Shown: in pieces, positions 15,536-26,018 of the stretch
How the letters are laid out: every line of letters begins with the position of its first letter
Numbering within the stretch: position 1 is the first letter of the stretch
Source of the DNA: an uncultured Devosia sp.
GTDB lineage: Bacteria > Pseudomonadota > Alphaproteobacteria > Rhizobiales > Devosiaceae
Reading direction: 5' to 3'
Assembly: GCF_946479885.1 (NCBI RefSeq)
Contig: NZ_CAMLHM010000038.1
Span: 1 to 41,882 of the forward strand
Length of the DNA: 41,882 nt
Notes under the pieces: model-generated
Told to the model about the DNA's origin: nothing
What the model saw: the letters and a program-made list of their open reading frames with translations, nothing else
Database searches by the model: none
Program-made: the position numbers and the translations under genes

Positions 15536-15976
15536 ATGAAACCCGACCTGGAGGCGCCACGGCGCCAGCTCGATATTCTGGAGGGGATCTGGGACACCAC
15601 GATCACGCCGATCGCGGCCGACGGTTCGCCCGGTCAATCTTCGCGGGCCATCGACAGCTATGCCTGGAGCGCCAATGGGCTCTTCCTGCAGCATGATGTC
15701 GATGCCACCATGGATGGGCAGCGCATCCTCTCGATGGAAATCCTGGCCGTCGAACCCGATACCGGCCGCTACGTGACCCGTAGCTACGATGCCGATGGGT
15801 CGATGAATGACTTTCTTGCCGAGCTCGAAGGCCGGAACTGGCGCCTGACTGGGGAGCAGCAGCGGTTCGACGGAACCTTCAGCACCGACGGTCTGCAACT
15901 GGTGGGAGAGTGGGAGCAGCGCAGCGCCACCGGCTGGAGACCCTTGATGCGCGTGGTGCTGCGCAAACGCCGCTAG
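15536..15976 (+). CDS. DUF1579-like protein
   Basis: 146 aa, soluble and beta-rich, without signal peptide. The pattern LDILEGIWDTTITPIAADG, SANGLFLQHDVDATMDGQ, YDADGSMNDFLAELEGRNW and GEWEQRSATGWRPLMRVVLRK resembles the lipocalin-like DUF1579 fold, in which a small-molecule-binding barrel is built from alternating strands. No function is established for such lone members. A good AGGAGA ribosome site lies upstream of the ATG. It is divergent from the SNase-like gene across a 279-bp spacer, in which I see an AT-rich patch and no gene, and converges on the DUF2798 gene. Confidence 0.7.
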   Translation: MKPDLEAPRRQLDILEGIWDTTITPIAADGSPGQSSRAIDSYAWSANGLFLQHDVDATMDGQRILSMEILAVEPDTGRYVTRSYDADGSMNDFLAELEGRNWRLTGEQQRFDGTFSTDGLQLVGEWEQRSATGWRPLMRVVLRKRR

Positions 15977-16014
15977 GGCAGGCGCCCCGGCCGTGGCCGG
16001 GGCTGCGTGGCGGC

Positions 16015-16257
16015 TCAGGCGGCCGCGCGTGTCGACTTCTTGCCGGCGATGAAGGCGCCGAAGCGCTTGGTGATGAAGGGAACGACCAGCATGACAATGG
16101 TGGTCGCCATCATCGGCACGAGCACCAGGCTGCGCTGCCACATTTCCCAGCCTGCGGTCAGCGGCATCAGGATGTAGAGATAGAGCGTCACGACGGGATA
16201 GACGAAGACGGTCATGATCAGCGCCATGCGGAGTCGGGAAGCGAGAGAGGGTTGCAT
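16015..16257 (-). CDS. DUF2798-like small membrane protein
   Basis: 80 aa with two membrane helices (LRMALIMTVFVYPVVTLYLY and LVLVPMMATTIVMLVVPFI) separated by a short WEMWQRS loop, and a basic tail. This matches the size and pattern of DUF2798 proteins, small integral membrane proteins often found next to TetR regulators. ATG at 16257 is chosen because GGAG lies 7 nt upstream; the frame could also begin with TTG at 16263. Its promoter appears to lie within the paired operators (minus-strand TTGAAC and TATATA with 17-nt spacing), so the neighbouring TetR protein probably represses it. Function unknown. Confidence 0.78.
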   Translation of the reverse strand: MQPSLASRLRMALIMTVFVYPVVTLYLYILMPLTAGWEMWQRSLVLVPMMATTIVMLVVPFITKRFGAFIAGKKSTRAAA

Positions 16258-16271
16258 TTGCAAGCTCCATT

Positions 16272-16314
16272 GAAACGGTACGTTTCGTTATATAACGGAA
16301 CGGCACGTTTCGTT
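16272..16314. promoter_or_regulatory. Tandem palindromic TetR operators with overlapping promoters
   Basis: Two 18-bp near-identical units, GAAACGGTACGTTTCGTT (16272-16289) and GGAACGGCACGTTTCGTT (16297-16314), each holding a GAAACG/CGTTTC-type dyad, are spaced 25 bp apart. Between them is TATATA (16289-16294), which with minus-strand TTGAAC (16317-16312) at 17 nt forms a good promoter for the DUF2798 gene. Confidence 0.65.
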
Positions 16315-16357
16315 CAAGTGCTTTGCTTCGGAATCCTTTTGCACCATATTGGCCGAC

Positions 16358-16963
16358 ATGAGCGCACCTGCAGCAGACGACATCGATGACCGCCGCCGTT
16401 CCATCGGCGCGCGGCGGAATCCCGAAACCGAGAGGGCCATCCTCGAAGCCGCCGAAGCCATCATGGCCGAGGAGGGGATAGCGGGATTTTCCATCGAGGC
16501 TGTGGCCAAGCGGGCCCGAGCGGGCAAACCCACAATCTACAAGTGGTGGCCGGGCAAGACGGCGCTGCTGCTCGATGTCTATCATCGACAGAAGCCGGCT
16601 TCAGTGCATTTGGATACCGGGACCGTCGAGGGTGACGTCTTCGCTTTCCTGACCGGCGTCTTCGCTCACTGGGGCGATACGGGGGCGGGCCAGGTGTTTC
16701 GCTTCATCGTGGCCGAGGCGCAACGGGACGAAGCAGCGGAGGCTTCATTGGCGGACTATGCCGCCGAGAGACGCGTCCAGAGCGGGCAGATTTTCCAGCG
16801 TGGCATCGACCGAGGCGAGCTTTCGCCCGATATCGATATCGGCATCTGCGCCGACCTGCTGGCCGGCTTTATCTGGAAACGGCTGCTGACGGGACGCATC
16901 GAACGCGACCCCGAAGAGCTTCGGAAGGTGGCCCGGCAGATGGTGCGGGGATTGCTGGCCTAG
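16358..16963 (+). CDS. TetR-family transcriptional regulator
   Basis: 201 aa. The DNA-binding domain is clear (ETERAILEAAEAIMAEEGIA, FSIEAVAKRARAGKPTIYKW, then WPGKTALLLDVY), of the subgroup with KPTIYKWWPGK, and a C-terminal TetR_C-like domain (QVFRFIVAEAQRDEA, YAAERRVQSGQIFQRGIDRG, DLLAGFIWKRLLTGR). The ATG at 16358 is taken; a TTG three codons earlier at 16349 is possible. It diverges from the DUF2798 gene, and two candidate operator copies lie between them, so it likely controls both. Inducer unknown. Confidence 0.92.
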   Translation: MSAPAADDIDDRRRSIGARRNPETERAILEAAEAIMAEEGIAGFSIEAVAKRARAGKPTIYKWWPGKTALLLDVYHRQKPASVHLDTGTVEGDVFAFLTGVFAHWGDTGAGQVFRFIVAEAQRDEAAEASLADYAAERRVQSGQIFQRGIDRGELSPDIDIGICADLLAGFIWKRLLTGRIERDPEELRKVARQMVRGLLA

Positions 16964-16989
16964 AAGCCGGATGAGGGGTGCTGTGGGTA

Positions 16990-17069
16990 GGCCCAGCATG
17001 TTGGGCCAGCCCAGGCCCCCCTCACCGACCCGGCTGCGCCGGGCCACCTCTCCCCGTCGGGGAGAGGTG
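16990..17069. repeat. Palindromic intergenic repeat, family B-like (copy 2)
   Basis: Between the converging TetR and parvulin genes lie three hairpins in a row: GGCCCA/TGGGCC, CCCGGC/GCCGGG and CCTCTCCCC/GGGGAGAGG. The last unit resembles the outer units of the other G/C-rich elements. It may also act as a terminator for both genes. Confidence 0.5.
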
Positions 17070-17090
17070 TAGATTGGGGCTAGCGTCGAA

Positions 17091-18026
17091 CTATTGAGCC
17101 GGGGCTCCGGCGCCGGCTTCGGTTTCGCTCTGGGCGTCGACGGCGGCCTTGAGCGCTGCGTCAGGAATGTCGATGGCAACGCCATCCATCAGGCGAGCGA
17201 CGGTGTCGTTGAAGGTGGTCATCAGCAATTGCTGCTGCAGCTGGCCGGCTACCTGTTCGAAGGCAGGCGGGGTCGACTGGCGCTTCTCGTCCAGGCGAAT
17301 GATGTGCCAGCCGAACTGGGACTGCACGGGAGCCGAGATCTGACCGATATCGGTCAGGGCAAAGGCCGCCGCTTCGAAGGGGGCAACCATCATGCCCTTA
17401 CCGAAAAAGCCCAGGTCGCCGCCATTGGCTGCGCCGGGATCGATCGACTTTTCCTTGGCGAGGGTGGCGAAGTCGGCGCCGCCGTCGAGTTCGGCCTTGA
17501 CGGCATTGGCTTCGGCTTCGTCGGCCACCAGGATATGGCTGGCGCGGATTTCGTCGGCCGGCACGAAATCGGCGACGAACTTGTCATATTGCGCGCGCAC
17601 GGTCTCTTCGGTCACCGCATTGGCGATGGTCTCGGCGAAGAAAGCACGACGCAGGGCGCGCTCCTTGAGATAGTTGAGGCGCTGCTGGAACAGCGGCGTA
17701 TCGGCCATGCCGGCGTCCTGGCCAGCCTTGGCCATCACCTTCATGTCGATCAGGACGCGCAGCAGGAACGGTTTGCGCTGCTCGGCGGGCATCTGGCTGA
17801 GTTCCTGGGTCAGGTCCTCGGCGGCAAAGCTCAGATCGGCTTCGGTGATCGGCTCGCCGCCGACGGTGGCAACCACCGTGTCAGGGGAAACCGGGGCAGC
17901 TTCGACCGCCGGTGCCGGGGCAGCCGGCGCGGCATCCTGTGCCAGAACCGGGGCCAGCGCGCCGGCAGAGAGCATGAGCGCCAGGACGCTCGCGGTGCGG
18001 GCGAGGCGGGAGGGGGAAAAAGTCAT
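17091..18026 (-). CDS. Periplasmic peptidyl-prolyl cis-trans isomerase, parvulin type
   Basis: 311 aa. An N-terminal signal peptide ends near LAPVLAQDAAPAAP, followed by an Ala/Pro-rich linker. A SurA/PrsA-like helical region (residues about 50-155: VVATVGGEPITEADL, EQRKPFLLRVLIDMKVMAKA) leads into one parvulin domain at about 160-252 (EIRASHILVADEAEANAVKA, ATLAKEKSIDPGAANGGDLG, QSQFGWHIIRLDEK). It assists folding of exported proteins. The ATG at 18026 has AAGGAGA upstream. It is divergent from secA, a pairing also seen in other Hyphomicrobiales and sensible for protein export. The Ala/Gln-rich C-terminus is low complexity. Confidence 0.92.
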   Translation of the reverse strand: MTFSPSRLARTASVLALMLSAGALAPVLAQDAAPAAPAPAVEAAPVSPDTVVATVGGEPITEADLSFAAEDLTQELSQMPAEQRKPFLLRVLIDMKVMAKAGQDAGMADTPLFQQRLNYLKERALRRAFFAETIANAVTEETVRAQYDKFVADFVPADEIRASHILVADEAEANAVKAELDGGADFATLAKEKSIDPGAANGGDLGFFGKGMMVAPFEAAAFALTDIGQISAPVQSQFGWHIIRLDEKRQSTPPAFEQVAGQLQQQLLMTTFNDTVARLMDGVAIDIPDAALKAAVDAQSETEAGAGAPAQ

Positions 18027-18413
18027 CAGGTCGGTCTCCTTGCCGGCGCTTGTGGTCGCGGCTGGCTCGTTCGTGTCGGCGATACGCAGGCCCTTGGTCG
18101 GGTCGGCGGCTCCTGGGCCTGCCCCTCACACGGCAACGGGGCCAAAATGTGCCACGCCGCGTCTTGTGAGCAACCAAGTGCCAAAAGTCCCGTTTCTGCC
18201 GGGCCTTCCGGCAGGGGCAGGCAGGTGTCGCCCATTTCGGCAGCGTTGACAAGACAGGGGGCCGCTCTTACATCTCACCCGCTTTTCCGCCGGGTGGCGG
18301 GATACCAGAAATTCAAAGCCGGAAAGGCTTTCTCATCGCGTCGACGCGGCCGAACGGTCCAGTATTCCGCACCTCCCCAGCCCGCCCCGATGAGTCATAA
18401 AAGGACCTGACAT
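18027..18413. other. 387-bp divergent spacer between parvulin and secA genes
   Basis: No gene seen. It contains a TGCCGG/CCGGCA hairpin (18197-18213), the candidate secA promoter at 18246-18274 and a GC-rich leader of about 140 nt before secA. I see no SecM-like leader peptide or arrest motif. Confidence 0.5.
18246..18274 (+). promoter_or_regulatory. Candidate sigma-70-type promoter for secA
   Basis: TTGACA (18246-18251), 17-nt spacer, TACATC (18269-18274). The -35 is perfect, the -10 matches at four positions. It would give a leader of about 130 nt. Read by eye, so moderate confidence. Confidence 0.45.
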
Positions 18414-21161
<2,748 letters not shown>

Positions 21162-21166
21162 ACGAC

Positions 21167-21193
21167 AAAGGCCCGGAGCGATCCGGGCCTTTT
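21167..21193 (+). terminator. secA intrinsic terminator
   Basis: AAAGGCCCGG and TCCGGGCCTTTT form a 10-bp stem with an AGCGA loop, starting 5 nt after the secA stop and ending in Ts. The A-run on the other side lets it serve the converging minus-strand gene too. Confidence 0.85.
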
Positions 21194-21212
21194 GCTTGAT
21201 GCGTGGCTGCTG

Positions 21213-21839
21213 CTAGCAGGTCACCCTGATCTCGGCATAGCCGCTGATGGCGGCGCCGTCAGAGGGCACTACGCCGATCATGCAGGTGCTGTTGGGCAGA
21301 GCGATGTTGCCGCCCTGGGCGATGACGGTGCCGTCGGCCAGCGAGATGTAGCCGTCATCGACCGAGCCGATCTCCACCACCGCGCCCGTGCCGCAGACGG
21401 GGTAACGGTCGCCCGCCGCCACCATGAAGCGCGTGCCTGATGGCAGGCAGTCGCCACCCTCGGCGGCCGCGGCAGGCGTCGCAGCAGGGGTGGCTGCCGG
21501 CGTGGGCGCGGCGACCGCTGCAGGGCCATTGCGCCAGCTCTCCTCCAGAATGGCCAGGCGGTTGGCCATATCAGTCAGGGCGGCATCGTCGGTTTGCGAG
21601 GGTGTTCCCTGCTGGCGGCCGAACAGTTCCATGCTGAGACGAAGCTGGGCAATATCGGTGGAGAGCCGCACCATCTCGCGCTGCGTATCGCTATAGACCC
21701 AGGCGCTGGCGCCCAGCGCGGCAATGCCGACCAGGCCCACCACGAAGCTCAGCACATTGGCCAGGGACATGCGGGCGCGAGGGGGCTCGGGCGCCGGCTG
21801 GCTCTCACCCTGGACATCGACCGATACCGTCTCTTCCAA
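21213..21839 (-). CDS. Hypothetical membrane-anchored protein with coiled coil
   Basis: 208 aa. A proline-rich cytoplasmic start leads to one membrane helix (LANVLSFVVGLVGIAALGASAWVY in two pieces around residues 26-49), then a likely coiled coil (QREMVRLSTDIAQLRLSMEL), an Ala/Pro/Thr-repeat linker (TPAATPAATPAAAA), and a C-terminal beta-rich domain with four Cys, including PVCGTGAVVEIGSV and NSTCMIGVV, ending in Cys. The paired cysteines suggest disulfides and a periplasmic domain. I do not recognise the family. The start is a TTG at 21839 with GGAGA upstream; an in-frame ATG at 21770 would shorten it to just before the membrane helix. Envelope function is plausible from its L,D-transpeptidase neighbour. 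Confidence 0.68.
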   Translation of the reverse strand: MEETVSVDVQGESQPAPEPPRARMSLANVLSFVVGLVGIAALGASAWVYSDTQREMVRLSTDIAQLRLSMELFGRQQGTPSQTDDAALTDMANRLAILEESWRNGPAAVAAPTPAATPAATPAAAAEGGDCLPSGTRFMVAAGDRYPVCGTGAVVEIGSVDDGYISLADGTVIAQGGNIALPNSTCMIGVVPSDGAAISGYAEIRVTC

Positions 21840-21913
21840 AGCAAAGGTCTCCGTTGCTGGCGCTGCCGCGTTCAGATCGGCGCAGATTGCGGCCCTGATA
21901 TGGTGGTGGGCGC

Positions 21914-22951
21914 CTAGCGCTGCAACGGCGGCATGGGCTTGGGCGCCGGCTTGCCTGAGATGACCGGGGTGATGTTCTCGTCACCGCCGCCAAACATGTT
22001 GCCGATGCCGCTGAAGAAGCCGCCAATGGCCTCGCCGCGCGCCTTGGCCGCGGCTTCCTCGGCAATCCTGCGTTCGGCCTCGGCTGCCTCGCGCGCCGCC
22101 TTCTGGGCTTCGCTCTCGACGGCGGCGGTAAAGGCGGTTGCGTCGGCCTGTTGCTTGGCCGTCAGCGCCGCATTCTGCACCACGGCGGGGCAGGGGCCCA
22201 TGGGATTGAGCGCACCGCCGCCGACAGCGTTGAAGATATACTGGCGTTCGCACACATCCCAGGCCGGCGGCGCCTTGGTCAGTTCGAACAGGTCATAGCC
22301 TTCCTTGATATCCTGCCAGAAGCCGATATGCGGGCTGGACGCCTGCTGCGCCAGCTTGGCGGCCGTCATCCTGAAGGGGAATATCTGCAGCTGGAAGCTG
22401 GAATTGCCGCCCTTGAAGGTTTCGCGCGCCAGGGCATAGATTTCGGCAATGCCGTCGTCGGTCATGGCGTAGCAGCCGCGCGACGAGCAATCGCCATGCA
22501 CCATCAGGTCGCTGCCGGTGCGGCCCCAGACCCGATCGAATTTGTTGGGAAAGCCGGTATTGAAGGCCAGGTAGTAGTTGGACCGTGGATTCATCAGGCC
22601 CGGCGTGATCGTGTAGAAGCCCTCGGGGCTCTGCCGGTCGCCTTCCTTGATCTTGGGGCCAAGCTCGCCGGAAAACGCACAGATCTCGTAGGTCTTGAAC
22701 ATCTTGAACTGGCCGGCGCTGGTGCGCTTCCACACTTCAAGGGTCTTTTCTTCCTTGAAGATGCGGATGACCATGGCCTCGCCGGGCGACGAACCCATAT
22801 TGCGCAGACCCGCCTGGACCAGGCTCGACAGGGGCTGGTTGTGCCGGTTGTCGCTGGATTTGGGCAGGAAGCCGCCGCAGGCGACGAGCCCGAAGGCCAC
22901 CCAGAGCAGGATCAGCACCGAGGAGAGTTTGCGGAGAACAGTGGCGGTCAA
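21914..22951 (-). CDS. L,D-transpeptidase (YkuD-family) lipoprotein
   Basis: 345 aa. A lipobox (LVAC, Cys25) marks a lipoprotein. The YkuD catalytic domain lies around residues 60-165: VIRIFKEEKTLEVWKR at the start, GDRQSPEGFYTI, and the active-site motif HGDCSSRGCYAM with His152 and catalytic Cys160. Such enzymes form 3-3 peptidoglycan cross-links or attach proteins to the wall. The C-terminal third is an Ala/Glu-rich helix (ESEAQKAAREAAEAERRIAE) and a Gly/Pro-rich tail, probably a stalk or coiled coil. The first usable start is TTG at 22951; the signal peptide requires it. The membrane-anchored hypothetical gene follows in the same direction 74 nt later. Confidence 0.9.
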   Translation of the reverse strand: MTATVLRKLSSVLILLWVAFGLVACGGFLPKSSDNRHNQPLSSLVQAGLRNMGSSPGEAMVIRIFKEEKTLEVWKRTSAGQFKMFKTYEICAFSGELGPKIKEGDRQSPEGFYTITPGLMNPRSNYYLAFNTGFPNKFDRVWGRTGSDLMVHGDCSSRGCYAMTDDGIAEIYALARETFKGGNSSFQLQIFPFRMTAAKLAQQASSPHIGFWQDIKEGYDLFELTKAPPAWDVCERQYIFNAVGGGALNPMGPCPAVVQNAALTAKQQADATAFTAAVESEAQKAAREAAEAERRIAEEAAAKARGEAIGGFFSGIGNMFGGGDENITPVISGKPAPKPMPPLQR

Positions 22952-23104
22952 CGTCGGCAGCCCGGTGGTCGAAAATGGAGCGATGACCCATAGGGGGCCG
23001 TGGTTACCGCAGCATGAGTTTTGCTGGTGAACGAAGCGTTAGCACACGGCAGAAAATGCGGAAAGCGGGGGAATATCACGCAAGCGTGTGGAGGCAGAAA
23101 AGAG

Positions 23105-23220
23105 TACCTCCCCCTAACCTCCCCCTGAAAAGGGGGAGGAATCTGGCCGGTGACTGGGCCAGACGGTGCCACGAACTGGATCGGTCCCTCCCCCTATCAG
23201 GGGGAGGCCAGGAGGGGGTA
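23105..23220. repeat. 116-bp MITE-like element with about 36-bp inverted ends (family B-like)
   Basis: The two ends are near-perfect inverted copies: the left begins TACCTCCCCCTAACCTCCCC and the right end, read on the other strand, TACCCCCTCCTGGCCTCCCC; each continues into a CCTCCCCCTGA/GGGGGAGG hairpin. The middle is unique. It ends 11 nt before the accA stop codon side, and lies between the accA and L,D-transpeptidase genes. No open frame inside. Confidence 0.65.
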
Positions 23221-23231
23221 TCCGCCAGACG

Positions 23232-24185
23232 CTAAAGCGTCGTGCCGATCGCCAGGAACTTCTCGCGACGGTGTTCGCGGGTTTCGAGGCGACCACGACC
23301 GGCGAAATCGCCGAGGAAGGCCGCGATGGCGCCGCGGGTGGAATCCATGATCGTTTCGTGGTGGCGATGCGCGCCGCCAGCCGGCTCGGGAATGATGCCG
23401 TCAATCACGCCGAAGCCGAACAGGTCCTGCGCGGTGATCTTCTGGGCGGTGGCCATGTCCTGCGCCTTGGCAGCGTCGCGGAACAGGATCGAGGCGCCGG
23501 CCTCGGGCGAGATCACCGAATAGATGGCGTTTTCAAGCATCAGCACACGGTTGGCCACGGCGATGGCGATGGCGCCGCCCGAACCGCCCTCGCCGATGAC
23601 GATGGCGATATTGGGTACGCCCAGTTCGAGGCATTTCTCGGTCGAGCGGGCAATGGCCTCGGCCTGGCCGCGTTCCTCGGCGCCGATGCCCGGATAGGCG
23701 CCGGCAGTATCGACGAAGGAAATCAGCGGAATGTTGAAACGGTCCGCCATTTCCATGATGCGCACGGCCTTGCGATAGCCCTCAGGGCTGGCCATGCCAA
23801 AATTGTGCTTGAGGCGGGTCTCGGTGGAATTACCCTTTTCCTGGCCGAGAATGGCGACCGACTGGCCGTTGAAGCGGCCGAAGCCAGCCTGCAAGGCCGC
23901 ATCTTCGCGGTATTTGCGGTCGCCGGCCAGTGGCGTCCACTCGGTGATGAGCTTGCCGACATAGTCGGAGAAGTGCGGGCGCTGCGGATGGCGCGCCACC
24001 TGCGTCTTCTGCCAGGGGGTCAGGCGGCGATAGATTTCGACCAGCGCCTCATCGGCACGGGCACTCAGGCGATTGACCTCTTCGTCGATGCTGACGGCCT
24101 GGTCGGTCGCGGCCATTGCCTTGAGCTCGGCAATCTTGCCCTCGAGATCGGCAACCGGCTTTTCGAAATCGAGATAAGACTGCAT
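23232..24185 (-). CDS. accA: Acetyl-CoA carboxylase carboxyltransferase subunit alpha
   Basis: 317 aa, the usual AccA length. With AccD it moves the carboxyl group from carboxybiotin to acetyl-CoA, giving malonyl-CoA, the first step of fatty acid synthesis. Family landmarks: DFEKPVADLEGKIAELK at the start, TPWQKTQVARHPQRPHFSDY, FVDTAGAYPGIGAEERGQAE, the glycine loop GEGGSGGAIAIAVAN, and SVISPEAGASILFRDAAKA. The ATG at 24185 is the conserved start. It is transcribed alone, between a small membrane protein gene and a repeat element. Confidence 0.98.
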   Translation of the reverse strand: MQSYLDFEKPVADLEGKIAELKAMAATDQAVSIDEEVNRLSARADEALVEIYRRLTPWQKTQVARHPQRPHFSDYVGKLITEWTPLAGDRKYREDAALQAGFGRFNGQSVAILGQEKGNSTETRLKHNFGMASPEGYRKAVRIMEMADRFNIPLISFVDTAGAYPGIGAEERGQAEAIARSTEKCLELGVPNIAIVIGEGGSGGAIAIAVANRVLMLENAIYSVISPEAGASILFRDAAKAQDMATAQKITAQDLFGFGVIDGIIPEPAGGAHRHHETIMDSTRGAIAAFLGDFAGRGRLETREHRREKFLAIGTTL

Positions 24186-24256
24186 TGACCTGCCTGCTCG
24201 AGCCCTGTGCGATCCTGGATCGCCGGCTCTCGGTTTCTTTTTATCACAAGGCTGAT

Positions 24257-24285
24257 CGCGAAAAGCCGGTTTCCACCTTTTCGCG
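24257..24285. repeat. Short inverted repeat of the CGCGAAAAG type
   Basis: CGCGAAAAG (24257-24265) and CTTTTCGCG (24277-24285) flank CCGGTTTCCAC. The whole resembles a small dispersed palindrome (AAAAGTGGAAACCGG type) that I recall being common between genes of Rhizobiales. Located upstream of accA in a 295-bp spacer that otherwise shows nothing. Confidence 0.5.
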
Positions 24286-24480
24286 CCTTGCTTTTGAGGG
24301 TCGTGTTCGCGACCCGGGATGAGGGCCGCTGCTCTTGCGCCCTAAAGTGGCCGGAAAGTGGCGACGACGCAATGCCGAGTCAAGGTTTTGGTTGGGCAGA
24401 GGCACAGGAAAGCTGGGTGCTGGCGGCACCGGCCGATGCCATGTTAGCGTCGCATTGATAGCCAGTCGTGGAGACGATCG

Positions 24481-24723
24481 ATGTTGAAATGGGCGGCATT
24501 GGCGCTTGGCCTGCTTCTGTTCGTCAATGGGATATTCACCCGCACCTACGGCTATGCCGACCCCGAGAATTACTGCTTCCAGATGGATCTCATCGATTTC
24601 GTCGGTTGTTCAGGCAGCTCTCTCATGCCCCAGGCGGTGATGTGGCTCACCATCCTCGCCGGTGCGGCGCTGCTCCTGAGCAGCCTGATCTGGGCTTACA
24701 GGGGTCGCCGCCAAAAGCAGTAG
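24481..24723 (+). CDS. Hypothetical small two-helix membrane protein
   Basis: 80 aa. An N-terminal helix or signal (KWAALALGLLLFVNGIF) is followed by a short extracytoplasmic loop with two Cys (NYCFQMDLIDFVGCSG) that could form a disulfide, then a second helix (MWLTILAGAALLLSSLIWAY) and a basic tail RGRRQKQ, giving both ends in the cytoplasm. GGAG lies about 8 nt before the ATG. Family not recognised. It converges on xerD with an 8-nt gap. Confidence 0.62.
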   Translation: MLKWAALALGLLLFVNGIFTRTYGYADPENYCFQMDLIDFVGCSGSSLMPQAVMWLTILAGAALLLSSLIWAYRGRRQKQ

Positions 24724-24731
24724 CAGGCCGC

Positions 24732-25646
24732 CTACTGGTTTCCCGCCAATGGGTGATGCGTTTCCACCAGCGTGCGCAGTTTCTCGTCCAGAACATGGGT
24801 ATAGATCTGGGTGGTCGAGATATCGGCGTGGCCGAGCAGCATCTGCACCACGCGCAGGTCGGCGCCACCAGCCAGCAGGTGGCTGGCAAAGGCGTGGCGC
24901 AGCACGTGGGGCGCCACCCGTGACGGACTGATGCCGGCATCGATGGCCAATTGCTTGAGGTCGCGGGCGAAAACCTGCCGGCTGAGATAGCCCTCGGCAC
25001 CGCCTGCCGGAAACAGGAAGGTCTCGCCCTTTTCCAGAGTTGCCACATAGGCCTTGATAGCGTCGCGCGCCCGGTCGTTGATGGGCACGACGCGCTCCTT
25101 GTTGCCCTTGCCAACAACGGTGAGAAAACCGGCATCGCGCATCACCGCCGCGCGGCGCAGGCTCACAAGCTCGCTGACACGGAGGCCGGTGGCATAGAGC
25201 AACTCGAGCAGCACATAGAGGCGCAGGGCGGTGGCCTGCTGTTGCGGGGAGGCCGCGCGGTTGGCTTCGGCCTCGGCCGTCGAGAGCAGCTTGTCCACTT
25301 CGGCTATCGACAGCACCTTGGGCAGAGCGCGCCGACTCTTGGGGCTGGCGACGATGCGGGTCGGGTCATCGCCCCGCATGCAGTCGGCGCAGAGAAACTT
25401 GTGGAACTGCCGGATGGCGGAGAGCCGGCGGGCGGCGGACGAGGCTGACAGACCATCCTGCTTGAGCCGGTCGAGATAGGCATTGACGGTGTCGCGCTCG
25501 ACGGTGAGCAGGCTCGACTGCCGTCCGGCGACGTAACCGGCATAGTCGGAGAGGTCGCGCCGATAGGCCTCGATGGTGTTCTTGGCCGCGCCACGCTCGG
25601 CGCTCATCATTTCGAGGAAGGCCCCGATCAGGTGTGCGCCGCTCAA
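24732..25646 (-). CDS. xerD: Site-specific tyrosine recombinase XerD
   Basis: 304 aa, typical XerD length. With XerC it resolves chromosome dimers at dif near the division site. The N-terminal SAM-like core-binding domain (ERGAAKNTIEAYRRDLSDYA) and the catalytic domain are complete: Arg156 in YATGLRVSEL, Lys180 in GKGNKER, His247 and Arg250 in PHVLRHAFASHLLAGG, His273 in LLGHADISTTQ, and nucleophile Tyr282. The start is TTG at 25646, overlapping the stop of the upstream membrane protein gene (TTGA); a later ATG would cut into the core-binding helix. No island genes surround it, so this is the housekeeping enzyme, not a phage integrase. Confidence 0.96.
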   Translation of the reverse strand: MSGAHLIGAFLEMMSAERGAAKNTIEAYRRDLSDYAGYVAGRQSSLLTVERDTVNAYLDRLKQDGLSASSAARRLSAIRQFHKFLCADCMRGDDPTRIVASPKSRRALPKVLSIAEVDKLLSTAEAEANRAASPQQQATALRLYVLLELLYATGLRVSELVSLRRAAVMRDAGFLTVVGKGNKERVVPINDRARDAIKAYVATLEKGETFLFPAGGAEGYLSRQVFARDLKQLAIDAGISPSRVAPHVLRHAFASHLLAGGADLRVVQMLLGHADISTTQIYTHVLDEKLRTLVETHHPLAGNQ

Positions 25647-25921
25647 TCTGTCAACGGCTCCGGCGGGGTGGCGGGCTCGGCCGCCGGCGCGGCGGCAGGC
25701 TCCTGCGCCGGCTGCTGCTCGGGTTGGGACTCAGGCTCCTCAGTGGCTGGCTGCGAGCCCGGCAGTGCCGGTTGGCCGCCCGAGAGCAGGTCGCGTTGCG
25801 GGATGCGGATGGTCTGCTCCTTCTGCGTCGGCTCGACGAAGGCGACCAGGGCAAACATCCCGGCATAGACCAGGCCAGCCAGGAACAGCAGTGTGATGAT
25901 GAGGCGGATCAGGGTGGGCAT
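25643..25921 (-). CDS. Hypothetical single-helix protein upstream of xerD
   Basis: 92 aa. One N-terminal membrane helix (LIRLIITLLFLAGLVYAGMF), a short conserved-looking part (FVEPTQKEQTIRIPQRDL) and a low-complexity Pro/Glu/Ala/Gln tail. Similar short proteins sit before xerD in other Hyphomicrobiales, from memory. The function is unknown. AGGA lies about 8 nt before the ATG. Its stop overlaps the xerD TTG start by 4 nt, so xerD translation is coupled to it. The upstream spacer holds the 11-bp repeat arrays. Confidence 0.72.
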   Translation of the reverse strand: MPTLIRLIITLLFLAGLVYAGMFALVAFVEPTQKEQTIRIPQRDLLSGGQPALPGSQPATEEPESQPEQQPAQEPAAAPAAEPATPPEPLTD

Positions 25922-25939
25922 GAAGCAGTCCTGCGGGCG

Positions 25940-25972
25940 GTTTGCTTACAGTTTGCCTGCAATTTGCCCGCA
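25940..25972 (-). repeat. Three tandem 11-bp repeats (array 1)
   Basis: Units GTTTGCTTACA, GTTTGCCTGCA and ATTTGCCCGCA follow without gaps, 18 bp upstream of the start of the small membrane protein gene. On the minus strand this is GCAAA repeated every 11 bp. Three 11-bp direct repeats are the classical layout of binding sites for OmpR/PhoB-type response regulators (inference). Confidence 0.7.
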
Positions 25973-26018
25973 AAAGGTTTCGTTTCCGTAGGCATAGTGG
26001 GGTGTCGCGCCATTCTCC

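Noticed and set aside
24732..25646. Phage or island integrase
   Set aside because: Full XerD pattern, conserved core neighbours and no att-like duplications or cargo genes.
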